From Clavibacter michiganensis (GTDB taxonomy: Bacteria > Actinomycetota > Actinomycetes > Actinomycetales > Microbacteriaceae): DNA of 64,000 nucleotides. Position 1 is the first letter of the stretch; each line of letters starts with the position of its first letter. The DNA is taken from NCBI RefSeq assembly GCF_021216655.1, contig NZ_CP080437.1, forward strand, positions 1,674,001 through 1,738,000. The letters are read 5' to 3'. The translations under genes were made by a program, and so were the position numbers. Under the pieces are notes generated by a model. That model worked only from the letters and a program-made list of their open reading frames with translations. It did not search any database and had not been told where the DNA came from. Shown in pieces: positions 52,744 through 61,875 of the stretch.

Positions 52744-52913
52744 CGTCCGCGCTGATCGGCGGCGGACTGTCCTGCGGTCGGCGGTGACGCGGTGCGGGAC
52801 GTGCCCGTCGCCTGCGCCTCACCAGCCCTGGTCCTCACCAGGGGAAATACTCGGCGAGCCCTCGTCCGCCCTGCTCCGCGGAGCCAGGACGATGGGGGTT
52901 GCCCGCCGTCCCA

Positions 52914-52961
52914 TCACTATATATGCGGGCACCCGGCCGAGCCCAACCCCATATGTAGTGG
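52914..52961 (-). promoter_or_regulatory. nrdA promoter with two NrdR boxes
   Basis: Two sequences fit the 16-base NrdR box (acaCwATATaTwGtgt): TCACTATATATGCGGG (52914-52929) and ACCCCATATGTAGTGG (52946-52961). They start 32 bases apart, about three helical turns, the usual spacing for NrdR. On the minus strand TTGGGC (52941-52946), a 17-base spacer and TATATA (52918-52923) form a promoter. One box lies on the -10 and the other covers the -35 region. The leader before nrdA is about 170 bases and holds no obvious gene. Confidence 0.8.
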
Positions 52962-52966
52962 GCGTG

Positions 52967-53005
52967 TCGTCCACAGGTGTGGACAACTCCGCGGACTTGT
53001 CCACA
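52967..53005. promoter_or_regulatory. Cluster of DnaA boxes upstream of nrdA
   Basis: The actinobacterial DnaA box TTGTCCACA occurs exactly at 52997-53005 and, inverted, at 52978-52986 (TGTGGACAA). A one-mismatch copy, TCGTCCACA, lies at 52967-52975. They sit just upstream of the NrdR boxes and the nrdA promoter. DnaA is known to regulate class I ribonucleotide reductase genes in Escherichia coli and Bacillus subtilis, so DnaA control of this nrd operon is a reasonable inference. Confidence 0.75.
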
Positions 53006-53098
53006 GGTTCCACAGGCTACGGAGCGCCGCCGACATCGCTGTCCGGTGGCGCCCGGGGCTGCGGGAGGAGGCCTCCCGGCCGGTAGGATCTGACCCTC

Positions 53099-54310
53099 GT
53101 GAGCACGTACGGAAGCCTCCTCAAGACCCGCGGCGTGGGCCGGATCATCGCCGCCCAGCTCGTGGCGCGCTTCCCGGGCGGCATGCTCTCGCTGGCGTTC
53201 CTCATGCACGTCGAGCGGATCCACGAGTCGTACGGCGCGGCCGGCCTCGTGCTCGCGGCGACGAGCATCGGCCAGGCCGTCGCCGGGCCGCTCACGAGCC
53301 GCTGGATGGGCGTGTGGGGCATGCGACCGGTGCTCATCCTCACGTCGGTCGTCTGCACGGTCGCCGTCGTCGCGGTGGCGCTCGGCGACGAGAGCACGTC
53401 CGTCCCCGTGTTCATGGTGCTCGGCCTCGTCGCGGGTCTCGCCAACCCGCCGGTGCAGCCGGCCGTCCGCACCATCTACCCCAAGATGGTCAACTCCAAG
53501 CAGCTCACGCCCCTGTTCTCCCTCGACGCGTCGGCGCAGGAGATCATCTGGGTGCTCGGGCCCGTCATCGCGACGTTCCTCGCGATCCAGGTGGACACGA
53601 GCGCCGGGATCCTCGTGGCGGCAGCCTTCCTCGTCGGCGGCGGCGCGTGGTTCATCTCCTCCCCCGAGCTCGGCCGGGTCCGCATCCCGCGCAGCAAGCG
53701 CCGGTTCGGCGTGGTCCTCGGGCGGCCGCCCGTGCTCCTCAGCACCGTGGTCGGGTTCCTCCTCATCGCGGCGTGCTCCGCCATCGAGGCCGGCGTCGTG
53801 GCGGTGTACGGGCACGGCGGACCGGAGGCCGGCTTCGTGCTCGCGATCTTCGCGGTCGGCTCGCTCATCGGCGGCCTCTCGCTCGGGCACATCCCGATCA
53901 GCCCGTGGGCGATGGCCCGGCGGCTCACGATCATCCTGGTCGGCACCGCCCTGGCCGCCGTGTGGATGCAGTTCGCCTGGCTCTCCGTCTTCCTCTTCCT
54001 GGCGGGCGTCGGAATCGCGCCGGCGCTGGCCGTGCTGTTCGCCGTGGTCTCGTCGTCGGTGCGCTTCAGCGACACCGCGGAGGCCTACGGCTGGGTCGGC
54101 ACCGGGCAGCTCATCGGCGCCGCGCTCGGATCCGCCGCGGCCGGCTTCGTCATCGACGCGCAGGGGGCGCAGGGCGCGTTCGTCGTCGCGGCGGCGCTGC
54201 TCGCGGCCGGCACGGCCATCGCCGCCGTCTTCCACCGGCACAGCCCGGACCTCCGCGGCCGCGACGCCGGCCCCATCCCGGACACGGAGCCCGTCCCGGT
54301 CATGACCTGA
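53099..54310 (+). CDS. MFS transporter
   Basis: The 403-residue protein has twelve hydrophobic helices. The N-terminal half has GRIIAAQLVARFPGGMLSLAFLMHV and the loop AGPLTSRWMGVWGMRPVLIL, similar to the MFS 'motif A' region. The second half begins around RRFGVVLGRPPVLLSTVVGFLLIAA. It is probably an exporter of small molecules, as in other actinobacterial single-gene MFS proteins. TAGGAT (53084-53089) lies 9 bases before the GTG start. It diverges from nrdA and shares its control region, which includes DnaA boxes. Confidence 0.87.
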   Translation: MSTYGSLLKTRGVGRIIAAQLVARFPGGMLSLAFLMHVERIHESYGAAGLVLAATSIGQAVAGPLTSRWMGVWGMRPVLILTSVVCTVAVVAVALGDESTSVPVFMVLGLVAGLANPPVQPAVRTIYPKMVNSKQLTPLFSLDASAQEIIWVLGPVIATFLAIQVDTSAGILVAAAFLVGGGAWFISSPELGRVRIPRSKRRFGVVLGRPPVLLSTVVGFLLIAACSAIEAGVVAVYGHGGPEAGFVLAIFAVGSLIGGLSLGHIPISPWAMARRLTIILVGTALAAVWMQFAWLSVFLFLAGVGIAPALAVLFAVVSSSVRFSDTAEAYGWVGTGQLIGAALGSAAAGFVIDAQGAQGAFVVAAALLAAGTAIAAVFHRHSPDLRGRDAGPIPDTEPVPVMT

Positions 54311-54405
54311 CGGTCGGGCCACGCCTCGGGCACCCCGCCGCATCCGCGCCCCAGAGTCTCCGCTCCCGCGGAAAAACGACTCCTCCCGCTGGATAGTGTG
54401 AGGGC

Positions 54406-54879
54406 ATGACCTCTCAGCAGACCCCTCTGACCACGCGCCGTCTGCGCGCCGGGATCGCCGGGCTGGGCCTCGCGCTCGGCCTCGCGCTCGCCGGGTGCAG
54501 CTCGCCGGCCGCCGACGACGCCGCGACGCCCACCCCGTCCGCATCCGCATCCGCCGAGGCCGCGCGCCCCACGCCCGAGGCGACGACCGAGGGCGATGCC
54601 GGCTCCGGCGACGCCGCGGCCCCTGGATCCCGCGAGGCCATCGCCGCGAAGACCCGCGACATCGCGTGCGGCCTGAAGGACAAGTCCACGCTGGAGGAGT
54701 CGGACGTGCAGGCGTTCCGCGACCTCGGCACCGAGATCTCCGCCTCGACCGAGAGCGGCGCCGCGGCCGCCGGCCAGCAGATCACCGCCCTCGCCGACCA
54801 GATCGCGCCCGGCGTCGGCCAGCCGATCAGCGACGAGCTGAAGACGCAGATGTCCAGCGCCTGCGACTCGCTGCAGTAG
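54406..54879 (+). CDS. Small secreted lipoprotein of unknown function
   Basis: The 157-residue product has a basic N-region, hydrophobic core and lipobox LALAGC, with lipidated C31. An Ala/Thr/Pro/Ser-rich linker follows, and a short helical domain (REAIAAKTRDIACGLKDKSTLEESDVQAFRDLG) has two cysteines that could form a disulfide. It is probably anchored to the outer face of the membrane, and its function is not known. TAGTGT (54394-54399) lies 6 bases before the ATG. A terminator hairpin follows the stop. Confidence 0.75.
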   Translation: MTSQQTPLTTRRLRAGIAGLGLALGLALAGCSSPAADDAATPTPSASASAEAARPTPEATTEGDAGSGDAAAPGSREAIAAKTRDIACGLKDKSTLEESDVQAFRDLGTEISASTESGAAAAGQQITALADQIAPGVGQPISDELKTQMSSACDSLQ

Positions 54880-54894
54880 CCCTCCCGCACGGAA

Positions 54895-54931
54895 GACGGC
54901 CCCGGCCAGCGCGATGCTGACCGGGGCCGTC
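54895..54931. terminator. Bidirectional terminator between convergent genes
   Basis: GACGGCCCCGG (54895-54905) pairs with CCGGGGCCGTC (54921-54931), with an inner CAGC/GCTG extension and a small loop. It lies between the lipoprotein stop (54879) and the stop of the convergent aldo/keto reductase gene (54947), so it can terminate both. Confidence 0.75.
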
Positions 54932-54946
54932 GTCTGCCCGGCGCGA

Positions 54947-55939
54947 CTACCAGCGCGGGTGGACCGCCGCGCGGAAGTACCGGTCGTAGATGTCCGCCAC
55001 CTGGCGCTCGAAGACCTCGCCGAGGGCGGGGGCGTCGCCGGCGCGCGCGTTGGCCTGCGCCTGCTCCGCATTGCGGGCGCCGGGGATCACCGTGGAGACG
55101 CCCTCGCGCTGCACGATCCAGGCGAGCGCGACCTGCGCGGGCGTGAGGTCGGGCGCGGCCTCGTGCGCGGCGGCCGCGAACTCGCGGGCCGCGGCGACGC
55201 CGTCGTCGTAGTCGACGCCCGAGAAGGTCTCCCCCACGTCGAACGCGGCGCCGCCGCGGTTGAAGTTGCGATGGTCGGTCTCGGCGAAGGTCGTGTCCGC
55301 GGTGTAGCGGCCGCTGAGGAGCCCGGAGGCGAGCGGCACGCGGGCGACGATCCCGACCCCCGCCTCGACGGCGGCCGGCAGCACGCGGTCGAGCGGCTTG
55401 AGGCGGAACGCGTTGAGGATGATCTGCACGCTCGCGACGCCCGGGCGCGCGATGGCGAGGAGGGCCTCGTCGGTCGTCTCGACGCTCACGCCGTAGGACG
55501 CGATCGCGCCGTCGGCGACGAGCTCGTCGAGGGCATCGTAGACGCGGTCGCTCGAGAACACGGGCGTGGGCGGGCAGTGCAGCTGCACGAGGTCGAGCGT
55601 GTCGACGCCGAGGTTCCGGCGGGACCGGTCGGTCCACTCGCGGAAGCGGTCGAGGGTGAAGTTCGCGGGATCCTGCGCGTCGCGGCGACCCATCTTTGTC
55701 GCGACCGTTACGCCGGCGTCCGGGTGCGCGTGCAGCCAGGATCCGATGATCGTCTCGCTGCGGCCGTCGCCGTAGACGTCGGCCGTGTCGAAGAAGGTGA
55801 TGCCCGCCTCGGCCGCGGCGTCGAGCACGGCGAGCGCGTCGTCCTCGGCCACGTCACCCCAGTCCCCGCCGAGCTGCCATGTCCCGAGTCCGATGACCGA
55901 GACGTTCCGATGGGTCCTGCCGAGGCTTCTCTGCTCCAT
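54947..55939 (-). CDS. Aldo/keto reductase
   Basis: The 330-residue AKR has the start MEQRSLGRTHRNVSVIGLGTWQLGG. Tetrad residues are D51 and Y56 in FFDTADVYGDG, K82 in VATKMG and H121 in LVQLHCPP. The C-terminus has TVIPGARNAEQAQANA, the cofactor-binding segment of the Tas/YghZ-like group. The substrate is unknown. TAGGCT on the minus strand (55946-55951) is 6 bases before the ATG. Its first three bases are also the stop codon of the gene upstream. Confidence 0.9.
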   Translation of the reverse strand: MEQRSLGRTHRNVSVIGLGTWQLGGDWGDVAEDDALAVLDAAAEAGITFFDTADVYGDGRSETIIGSWLHAHPDAGVTVATKMGRRDAQDPANFTLDRFREWTDRSRRNLGVDTLDLVQLHCPPTPVFSSDRVYDALDELVADGAIASYGVSVETTDEALLAIARPGVASVQIILNAFRLKPLDRVLPAAVEAGVGIVARVPLASGLLSGRYTADTTFAETDHRNFNRGGAAFDVGETFSGVDYDDGVAAAREFAAAAHEAAPDLTPAQVALAWIVQREGVSTVIPGARNAEQAQANARAGDAPALGEVFERQVADIYDRYFRAAVHPRW

Positions 55940-55948
55940 GCGTCGAGC

Positions 55949-56461
55949 CTACGCGCGGGGGACGCCCGCCTCGCGGTCGTCGCTCGCGGCCCGGGCGGGC
56001 CGGCGGCGGAGGGCGTGCACGGCGAGCGCGGCGATCACGGCCATCGGGCCGCCCGCGACGACGCCCGGCGCGAGGGTCACGAGCAGGGGCACGGCGTCGA
56101 GGAGCCAGCGCTCGCCCAGCGGGTCGCCGAAGCTCGAGTACGGCATGGAGGTCGCGATGCGGGCGGCGAGCGCACGGAGGCCCAGGCCCGCGGCGGGGAA
56201 GGCGACGGCGAGGATCCAGAGCGTCGGGGCGAGCCAGCCGGCGAGGGCCGGGCGGTCGGCCGCTCGAGGGACGGACGGCGCCGGCGTCTCGTGCGTCTCC
56301 GGGTTGCCGGTCGTCGAGGTCGGACCGGGGACGTCGGCGCCCGCCTGCGGATCCGTCCGCGGATGCGGTGCCGGAGCTGGACCGGAGTCCAGCTGGAACG
56401 CCGGGTCGAACCGCGGATCCACGCCGGCGGGCTCGCCGTCCCCGTCCGACCTCCGCGTCAT
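55949..56461 (-). CDS. Membrane protein with disordered N-terminus, unknown
   Basis: The 170-residue product has about 80 residues of Pro/Thr/Asp-rich disordered sequence followed by two or three hydrophobic helices (LAPTLWILAVAFPAAGLGLRAL and DAVPLLVTLAPGVVAGGPMAVIAALAVHAL). A basic/acidic tail follows. The family is not recognised. TAGCCT on the minus strand (56469-56474) lies 7 bases before the ATG. It diverges from the HtrA gene. Confidence 0.65.
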   Translation of the reverse strand: MTRRSDGDGEPAGVDPRFDPAFQLDSGPAPAPHPRTDPQAGADVPGPTSTTGNPETHETPAPSVPRAADRPALAGWLAPTLWILAVAFPAAGLGLRALAARIATSMPYSSFGDPLGERWLLDAVPLLVTLAPGVVAGGPMAVIAALAVHALRRRPARAASDDREAGVPRA

Positions 56462-56596
56462 GACGGTCAGGCTACGCCCGGGCGGGGACCAGGATGCTTG
56501 GCGGACGCTAGTGCTCGTCATGGGGTGCTCATAGGGTCGCCGGGTGTGATCTCCTCATGGCCCCCATCGGGCCACCCGAGACACGAAGGACCCGTC

Positions 56597-58222
56597 ATGA
56601 ACGAGACACCCCAGGAGCCGACCGGACGTCCGGACGAGGCCCCCATCGACGACACCAGCTCGACCGACGCGCACGCCCCTGCTGCGGCTCCGGCCCCGGC
56701 CCCGGCCGAGACCGCGCAGCCCGCCTGGCCGGCGCCCGCCGGTCCCGCGGCCGACGGCCCCACCGCACCCGAGGCACCCCGCGCACCCGCCGCGCCCGCG
56801 GCGTGGACCGCCCCGACCGACGCGCACGCCACCGCGGGACCCGCGGTCGGCGCCGGCGCCCCCGCCGCGCAGCCGACGGCGCAGCAGCCCGCCGCCCAGC
56901 AGCCCACCGCCGCCTACGCCACCGCGATGCCCGCCGGGGGCCACCCCGCCGGATCGCCGTGGCCCGCCCCCGCGACCGACGCCTTCGGACGCCCGTACGC
57001 CGTGGACGCGGCCGGGAACCCCGTCCCGCCGAAGCGCATGCACCGCGGCCTCCGCACGGGCCTCATCGCCGGGGCGTCCGCCCTCGCGCTCCTCCTCTCC
57101 TTCGGCAGCGGCACGGCCGTGGGCTTCATGGCCGACCTCGGCCGCTCGAGCTCGCAGGCCGGGAGCACGCAGATCCAGGACCCGGGCTCCTTCACGCCGG
57201 GCCAGGGCTTCGGCCGCGGCACGACCACGCTGCCCGGGCAGGGATCCGGCAGCGGCTCCGGCTCGGGATCCGGCACGCAGTCCGGCACCGGGCGGGGCAC
57301 CTCGGTCACCTCCCCCGAGGCGACCACCGCGCAGAAGGCCGGCGTCGTCACCATCGACTCCGCGCTCACCTACGAGAACGCGGCCGGTGCCGGCACGGGC
57401 ATCATCCTGTCGTCCGACGGCACGATCCTCACCAACAACCACGTCGTCAGCGGCGCCACCAGCATCCGCGTCACGGTCGAGTCGACCGGCAAGGCCTACG
57501 TCGGGAAGGTCGTCGGCACCGACGCCACGAACGACGTCGCGGTCCTCAAGCTCGAGGACGCGTCGGGGCTCACGCCGGCGAAGCTCGACACCGACGGCGT
57601 CCAGGTCGGCGAGGCCGTCACGGGCGTCGGCAACGCGGGCGGCACGGGCACGCTCACCGCGGCGACCGGCCAGGTCACGGCGCTCGGCCAGACCATCACG
57701 ACGCAGTCCGAGGGCACGGCCGCGGGCGAGACGCTCACCGACCTGATCCAGACGGACGCGGCGATCGTCTCCGGCGACTCCGGCGGGCCGCTCGTCGACG
57801 CGGAGGGCGAGGTCGTCGGCATCGACACGGCCGCCTCGTCGGGCTCCGCGCAGATCGCCGGGTTCGCGATCCCGATCGACAAGGCCGTGTCCATCGCGAA
57901 GCAGATCGAGAGCGGAGTCGAGTCCGGCACCGTGAAGATCGGCTACCCGGCGTTCCTCGGCGTGCTGCTCGCGGACGGCGCGGGCACCGTGGCGGGCGCG
58001 CCCGTCCAGGGCGTCGTCGACGGATCCGGCGCCGCGAAGGCGGGCCTCGCCCAGGGCGACGTCGTCACCTCGGTCGACGGGAAGGCCGTCGCCTCGGCGT
58101 CCGAGCTCAGCGCGGCGATCTCCGCGCACAAGCCCGGCGAGTCGGTGGAGCTCGGGTGGACCACCGCGGCCGGCGCCGAGAAGACCGGCACCGTGACCCT
58201 CACCGAGGGCCCCGTGAGCTGA
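56597..58222 (+). CDS. htrA: HtrA/DegP-type membrane-anchored serine protease
   Basis: The 541-residue product has a cytosolic N-terminal Ala/Pro/Gln-rich tail (1-145), one transmembrane helix (about 152-176) and a Gly/Ser-rich linker. An extracytoplasmic trypsin-like domain follows with catalytic H282 (TNNHVV), D313 (TNDVAVLK) and S395 (SGDSGGPL). A PDZ domain (FLGVLLADG to the end) completes it. It is a protein quality-control protease at the outer face of the membrane. The 145-residue cytosolic tail is long for the family. ATG 56597 is chosen because frame content upstream is not HtrA-like. A perfect terminator hairpin follows the stop. Confidence 0.92.
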   Translation: MNETPQEPTGRPDEAPIDDTSSTDAHAPAAAPAPAPAETAQPAWPAPAGPAADGPTAPEAPRAPAAPAAWTAPTDAHATAGPAVGAGAPAAQPTAQQPAAQQPTAAYATAMPAGGHPAGSPWPAPATDAFGRPYAVDAAGNPVPPKRMHRGLRTGLIAGASALALLLSFGSGTAVGFMADLGRSSSQAGSTQIQDPGSFTPGQGFGRGTTTLPGQGSGSGSGSGSGTQSGTGRGTSVTSPEATTAQKAGVVTIDSALTYENAAGAGTGIILSSDGTILTNNHVVSGATSIRVTVESTGKAYVGKVVGTDATNDVAVLKLEDASGLTPAKLDTDGVQVGEAVTGVGNAGGTGTLTAATGQVTALGQTITTQSEGTAAGETLTDLIQTDAAIVSGDSGGPLVDAEGEVVGIDTAASSGSAQIAGFAIPIDKAVSIAKQIESGVESGTVKIGYPAFLGVLLADGAGTVAGAPVQGVVDGSGAAKAGLAQGDVVTSVDGKAVASASELSAAISAHKPGESVELGWTTAAGAEKTGTVTLTEGPVS

Positions 58223-58237
58223 TCCGCTCCCCTCACG

Positions 58238-58282
58238 ACGACGACGGCCCGTCCCGCATCGCGCGGGACGGGCCGTCGTCGT
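58238..58282. terminator. Strong bidirectional terminator
   Basis: A 20-bp perfect stem (58238-58257 with 58263-58282) and a 5-base loop lie between the htrA stop and the stop of the convergent arabinofuranosidase gene. This is a classic GC-rich hairpin without a T-run. Confidence 0.85.
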
Positions 58283-58292
58283 GCGGCGCGCG

Positions 58293-59831
58293 TCAGCTCC
58301 GGGTCACGTCCAGCACCACGACCGCCCAGGACAGCGCCGGGAGCGTGAGCGTCAGGCGCCCGCCCTCCGCGTGCACGCCCTCGAGCGGCACGAGTCCGAC
58401 CTGCTCGCCCGACTCGAGCGTGTTGCTCGCGTGCCGGTCGCCGCCGTCGGGCACGCGCAGGACCTCGGCGCGGAGGATCCGGCCGACATCGAGCCCGCGC
58501 AGCGCGACCTCGGTCGACGCGTCCTCCTCGAGCCCGCGGTTGGCGAAGAAGAGCGACACGGTGCCGGCCTCGTCGTCCCAGGTCGCGCTCACGTCGACCA
58601 CGTCGGCGGTGCCGAAGCGGTCGTTGTCGTAGCGGTCGCTGTCGACCTCGACCTGGAGGATCCGGCCGGTCGCGAGCTGCGCCATCCGGGCGAACGGCCA
58701 GAAGATCGACTGCCGCCAGGCAGGCCCCGCCTCCTCGCTGCGGATCGGCGCGATCACGTTGACGAGCTGCGCCTGGTTCGCGATCTTCACCCGGTCGCCG
58801 TGCCGCAGCAGCGAGTTGAGCAGCGTGCCGACGACCACCGCGTCGGTGACGCTGTACTCGTCCTCGATGACCCGCGGGTGCTCGCGCCAGCCCGCCTTCT
58901 CGATGCGGTGCGGCTGGTCCTCGCCGTCCAGCCCGCGCTGGTACCAGACGTTCCACTCGTCGAACGAGAGGTCGATGCGCTTGCGGTTCTTCAGGCGCGC
59001 GCCGGTCGCGTCCGCGGTCGCCACGACCGACTCGATGAAGAAGTCCATGTCGACGGCGCTCGCGAGGAAGCTCCGCACGTCGCCCTCGTGCTCCTGGTAG
59101 TAGGCGTGCAGCGAGACGTAGTCGACGACGTCGTACGTGTGGCCGAGCACGGTCTGCTCCCACTGGCCGAAGGTCGGCATGCCCGAGTTGGAGCTGCCGC
59201 ACGCGACCAGCTCGATGCTCGGATCCACCAGCCGCATGGCCTTGCCCGCCTCCTGCGCGAGGCGGCCGTACTCGTCGGCGGTCTTGTGCCCGATCTGCCA
59301 CGGCCCGTCCATCTCGTTGCCGAGGCACCAGAGCTTGATGTCGAAGGGCTCCTCAGCACCGTTCCGGCGCCGCATGTCGGAGTACTTCGATCCGCCGGGG
59401 TGGTTCGCGTACTCCACGAGCGAGCGCGCCGCGTCGACGCCGCGCGTGCCGAGGTTGATGGCCTCCATCACCTCGACGCCCGCGGCCCTCGACCAGCCCA
59501 CGAACTCGTGCAGGCCGAACGCGTTGGTCTCCACCGTGTGCCAGGCACCGTCGAGTCGGCGAGGCCGGTCCTCGACGGGGCCCACGCCGTCCTCCCAGTC
59601 GTAGCCGGAGACGAAGTTGCCGCCGGGGTACCGGACGACGGTCGCGCCGAGCTCCCTGGTGAGGTCGAGCACGTCCTGCCGGTAGCCCTCGGGCGTCGCG
59701 GTCGGGTGGCCGGGCTCGTAGATGCCGGTGTAGACGCAGCGGCCCATGTGCTCGACGAACGAGCCGAAGAGCCGACGGGGCACGTCGCCGATGGTGAAGT
59801 CGCGGTCGATGGTGATGCGGGCGCGGGTCAT
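58293..59831 (-). CDS. abfA: GH51 alpha-L-arabinofuranosidase
   Basis: The 512-residue enzyme has the GH51 N-terminus RRLFGSFVEHMGRCVYTGIYEPGHP. The acid/base is E173 in CLGNEMDGPW and the nucleophile is E292 in LSFDEWNVWY. A C-terminal beta-sandwich contains DVGRILRAEVLRVPDGGDRH. There is no signal peptide, so it acts in the cytosol on imported arabinosides from plant arabinan or arabinoxylan. It is last in a minus-strand operon with two ABC permeases and a binding protein, preceded by a LacI regulator gene, so it is likely induced by arabino-oligosaccharides. Confidence 0.95.
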   Translation of the reverse strand: MTRARITIDRDFTIGDVPRRLFGSFVEHMGRCVYTGIYEPGHPTATPEGYRQDVLDLTRELGATVVRYPGGNFVSGYDWEDGVGPVEDRPRRLDGAWHTVETNAFGLHEFVGWSRAAGVEVMEAINLGTRGVDAARSLVEYANHPGGSKYSDMRRRNGAEEPFDIKLWCLGNEMDGPWQIGHKTADEYGRLAQEAGKAMRLVDPSIELVACGSSNSGMPTFGQWEQTVLGHTYDVVDYVSLHAYYQEHEGDVRSFLASAVDMDFFIESVVATADATGARLKNRKRIDLSFDEWNVWYQRGLDGEDQPHRIEKAGWREHPRVIEDEYSVTDAVVVGTLLNSLLRHGDRVKIANQAQLVNVIAPIRSEEAGPAWRQSIFWPFARMAQLATGRILQVEVDSDRYDNDRFGTADVVDVSATWDDEAGTVSLFFANRGLEEDASTEVALRGLDVGRILRAEVLRVPDGGDRHASNTLESGEQVGLVPLEGVHAEGGRLTLTLPALSWAVVVLDVTRS

Positions 59832-59919
59832 GGGCGTCCTCCTGGACGTGAGGCCCGGGCGCGTGCGTCCCGGGCGGGATGGGTGGATCTGCGGGTCGGG
59901 TCGGTGGGCGCGGGGCGGA

Positions 59920-60840
59920 TCACTGCCCGCCGAACCCGGTGGTCGATATGCCCTTGATGATCTGGCGCTGGAAGAAGAGGAACACCAGGATCAGCGGCAG
60001 CGCGGCGAGCACGGCCGACGCCATGTTCTGGGCGTACTGGATCCCGTAGGCGTTCTTCACCGTCTGCAGGCCGACCGGCAGGGTCATGAGGGTGGCGTCG
60101 TTCGTGGCGATGAAGGGCCAGAGGAAGTTGTTCCACGCGCCGATGAAGACGAAGATCGCGACCGCCGAGAGGATGGGGCGCGACAGCGGCATCACGATCT
60201 GCAGGAACACGCGCACGCGTCCGGCACCGTCGACGCGCGCGGCGTCCTCGAGCTCGATCGGGATCTGGTCGAAGAACGCCTTCAGGATGAACACCATGGC
60301 GGGCTGCGCTATCTGGGGCAGGATCACGGCCCAGAGGGTGTCCACCAGGTTGAACGACAGCATCTGGTAGAAGAGCGGGACGATGAGGATCTGCGGCGGG
60401 ATGATGATCGACGCCACGATCGCCCCCATCAGCACCTTGCGGCCGCGGAAGTCGATGCGGCTCAGCGCGTAGCCGGCGAGCGCCGAGAACACGACCGCGA
60501 CGACCGTGATCACCGTGCTGGTGAGCAGGCTGTTCCAGGTCCACAGCGGGATCGTGCCGCCGTTGAGCACGGAGGCGTAGGCGTCGAGCGTGAAGCCGCC
60601 GGCCGGGAAGATCGTCACCGGGAAGGCCGCGGCGTCCGTCTCCGACTTGAACGACGTGAGCACCGCCCAGAGGAACGGCAGCAGCCACGCGGCGGCGAGC
60701 ACGATGAGGATCAGGAGCGCGGCGATGCGCGACGGCTGGAACCGGGGCGTCCCGGTGCGGCCCTGGCGGGCGACGGCGCCGGTGGCGGGCCTCCGGGCGA
60801 GCGTGCCGGAGGAGAAGGCGGGACGGGTGGCGGTGGTCAT
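59920..60840 (-). CDS. ABC sugar permease, MalG type (arabinoside importer)
   Basis: The 306-residue protein has six helices and the EAA loop IELEDAARVDGAGRVRVFLQIVMPLSRP. It ends QRQIIKGISTTGFGGQ, typical of MalG-like permeases. The N-terminus of 35 residues is disordered. The ATG overlaps the stop of the MalF-type gene (ATGA). Without an ATPase gene in the locus, it probably shares one ATPase with other sugar systems. Confidence 0.9.
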   Translation of the reverse strand: MTTATRPAFSSGTLARRPATGAVARQGRTGTPRFQPSRIAALLILIVLAAAWLLPFLWAVLTSFKSETDAAAFPVTIFPAGGFTLDAYASVLNGGTIPLWTWNSLLTSTVITVVAVVFSALAGYALSRIDFRGRKVLMGAIVASIIIPPQILIVPLFYQMLSFNLVDTLWAVILPQIAQPAMVFILKAFFDQIPIELEDAARVDGAGRVRVFLQIVMPLSRPILSAVAIFVFIGAWNNFLWPFIATNDATLMTLPVGLQTVKNAYGIQYAQNMASAVLAALPLILVFLFFQRQIIKGISTTGFGGQ

Positions 60841-61781
60841 GACTTCCTCCGTGTCGCGGTGAACTGGATGACCGAGATCACGACGATCAGGGCGAAGAAG
60901 ATGTAGGAGATGGCGGCCGAGTAGCCGAAGCGGAAGCCCGTGAACCCGGTCTCGAAGACGTACTGCACGATGGGCCGCGTCGAGCCGCCCGGCCCGCCGG
61001 CGGTCATCTGGTAGATCTGGTCGAAGACCTTGAGCGACGCGAGCACCTGCAGGATCGCGAGGAGCGCGGTGGTCGGGGCGAGCTGCGGGATCGTGATGGA
61101 GAACAGCTGCCGCCACTTGCCCGCGCCGTCGAGCGCGGCCGCCTCGTACTGCTGGTCGGGGATGTTCTGCAGCGCCGCCAGGTAGATGAGGAAGTTGAAC
61201 CCGACGGTCCACCACACGGTGGTGACGACGACGCTCGTCATGGCGAGGTTCGAGTCCTGCAGCCACGCGGGCTGCGGGAGGCCGAAGGCGCCGGCGATCG
61301 CGTTGACGACGCCGAGCTGCGGGTTGTACATCCAGAGCCAGAACAGCGACACGACGGTGGACGCGAGGAGGAACGGCAGGAAGAACGCGAGCCGCCAGAG
61401 CCACTGGCCCGGGAGGCCGAGGTTCACGAGGAGCGCGAGCACGAGGCCGACGACCAGGAGGGGGATGGTGCTCGCGATCGTGAACACCACGGTGTTGCCG
61501 AGAGAGCGCCACATCTGGCTGTCGCCGAACGCCTCGAAGTAGTTCGCGAAGCCGATGAGCTCGCTGTTGGCGCCCGTGAGGCTCTGCCCGGTGAGGCTCT
61601 GGTAGAAGCCGTAGAGCACCGGCCAGACCAGGAACACCAGGAAGGTGATGAGGAACGGGGCGATGAAGAGCAGGCCCTGGGTCTGCTCCTTGGCCTTGAC
61701 CTTGGGCTGGCCGACCGCGGGTCGCGGGGAGGCCGGCCCGGCCGCGGGGGCGACCGGGGTGGGTGGTGCTGCTGTCGTCAC
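60837..61781 (-). CDS. ABC sugar permease, MalF type (arabinoside importer)
   Basis: The 314-residue permease has six helices, beginning after a Pro/Ala-rich tail with GLLFIAPFLITFLVFLVWPVLYGFYQSL. Its coupling loop is YEAAALDGAGKWRQLFSITIPQLAP. It starts at GTG 61781, 94 bases downstream of the binding-protein gene, and is coupled by ATGA to the second permease. Confidence 0.9.
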   Translation of the reverse strand: MTTAAPPTPVAPAAGPASPRPAVGQPKVKAKEQTQGLLFIAPFLITFLVFLVWPVLYGFYQSLTGQSLTGANSELIGFANYFEAFGDSQMWRSLGNTVVFTIASTIPLLVVGLVLALLVNLGLPGQWLWRLAFFLPFLLASTVVSLFWLWMYNPQLGVVNAIAGAFGLPQPAWLQDSNLAMTSVVVTTVWWTVGFNFLIYLAALQNIPDQQYEAAALDGAGKWRQLFSITIPQLAPTTALLAILQVLASLKVFDQIYQMTAGGPGGSTRPIVQYVFETGFTGFRFGYSAAISYIFFALIVVISVIQFTATRRKS

Positions 61782-61875
61782 GAGTGGACTCCTTCGTCGT
61801 TTCGCTGGGAAGAGGGTGCGGCGCCGCGCACGGGCGGCGACCGCGAGGTCGATCGGGCGCTGCGGGGGTCGCGCG

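Noticed and set aside
52967..53005. DnaA boxes as a replication origin
   Set aside because: No dnaA, dnaN, recF or AT-rich unwinding region is near, and only three boxes are present; promoter regulation is more likely.
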